Assembly: GCF_047303325.1 (NCBI RefSeq)
Contig: NZ_JBKBEX010000008.1
Span: 1 to 64,000 of the forward strand
From: Polaromonas sp047303325
GTDB lineage: Bacteria; Pseudomonadota; Gammaproteobacteria; Burkholderiales; Burkholderiaceae_C
Direction: 5' to 3'
DNA length: 64,000 nucleotides
Positions within the stretch are counted from its first letter, which is position 1, and each line of letters begins with the position of its first letter. Below are positions 63,703 to 64,000 of the stretch, piece after piece. The translations under genes were made by a program, and so were the position numbers. Below the pieces are notes generated by a model. The model worked only from the letters and a program-made list of their open reading frames with translations. It was not told the DNA's origin and searched no databases.

Positions 63703-64000
63703 ATGATGGAAACCTGGCTGATCATCGCCTTGGCTGTGGCCAACCTGCTCTTGCTGGTGTGGCTGCTGTTGCGCAAGCCGGCGGAACCTTCGGATACGGG
63801 CCGCGCAGAGTTGCTCACAAACATCGCGGCCGGCCACGACAAGCTGGAGCGCGAGTTGCGCCGAGAGATCGGCGACAACGCGCGCAGCGGCCGCGAGGAA
63901 CTGGCGAAAATTTTCGCCACCTTCCAGCAAACCCTGGTGCAGCAAAGCGCCGAAGCCACCCGCACGCAGAACACCCAGATCGACGCGTTCGCGCAGCAAC
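63703..64000 (+). CDS. rmuC: DNA recombination protein RmuC, 5' part
   Basis: The gene runs off the window; 99 residues are visible. It begins with a membrane anchor (WLIIALAVANLLLLVWLLLR) and then a long coiled coil (ELLTNIAAGHDKLERELRRE, with DNARSGREELAKIFATF and QQTLVQQ). This matches the N-terminal half of RmuC, whose nuclease-like domain would follow downstream. Tandem ATG codons make the start 63703 or 63706. Confidence 0.88.
   Translation, partial: MMETWLIIALAVANLLLLVWLLLRKPAEPSDTGRAELLTNIAAGHDKLERELRREIGDNARSGREELAKIFATFQQTLVQQSAEATRTQNTQIDAFAQQ

Overview
The window looks like chromosomal DNA of a GC-rich betaproteobacterium, most likely family Comamonadaceae (a Polaromonas, Variovorax or Rhodoferax-like genome). 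The pointers are four orphan Bug (TctC-type) solute receptors, a phasin, an 821-residue RpoD with a long basic N-terminal tail, a fused LivH-LivM permease and the order grpE-dnaK-dnaJ. Genus assignment is inference. No rRNA, tRNA, CRISPR array, insertion sequence or integrase was seen.

Layout. 160-4771 (minus): an amino-acid ABC receptor, a lipid A phosphoethanolamine transferase, and the glutathione-dependent formaldehyde pair adhC-fghA. 5035-11773 (plus): a tight two-gene unit, an M48-type metallopeptidase overlapping an 1840-residue protein with a kinase-like N-terminus, a DUF4011-type SF1 helicase, a decayed nuclease-like segment and a C-terminal WGR domain. This is the best candidate for an undescribed (defence-like) system. 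11892-17274 (minus): a lipoprotein glycerophosphodiesterase with its terminator, then dnaJ, dnaK and grpE with a sigma-32-like promoter before grpE. 17561-19836: a GntR regulator divergent from a Bug receptor, with two palindromic sites between them, and an HxlR-type regulator.

19983-40231 is a large sugar-acid catabolic island. Its minus arm holds a GntR regulator, gudD, a TRAP receptor, a Bug receptor and a Gfo/Idh oxidoreductase. Its plus arm holds udh, a lactonase, TRAP dctPQM, garD, a second lactonase, a Bug receptor, garL, garR, another Bug receptor, another TRAP receptor, galM and an alpha/beta hydrolase. Together these can import hexuronates or aldarates, oxidise uronates to aldarolactones (Udh), open the lactones, dehydrate glucarate and galactarate to 5-keto-4-deoxyglucarate (GudD, GarD), split it to pyruvate and tartronate semialdehyde (GarL) and reduce the latter to glycerate (GarR). 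Glycerate kinase is not in the window. One Bug gene carries a perfect G/C hairpin inside its signal-peptide region, which is either an assembly artefact or a very unusual tract.

40295-45146 (minus) is dnaG-rpoD. 45325-52864 is mixed: a YihY membrane protein, gamma-glutamyltransferase, LysR, a short-chain dehydrogenase, a ferric iron receptor with a Fur-type palindrome, a patatin-like lipase and a phasin. 53089-63669 (plus) holds an HDAC-family hydrolase, a complex-I-type epimerase homologue, a thioesterase, a nitroreductase, a branched-chain ABC transporter without its receptor, an FKBP isomerase, pncB, an ion-transporter-superfamily permease and a 2-hydroxyacid dehydrogenase. The window ends inside rmuC.
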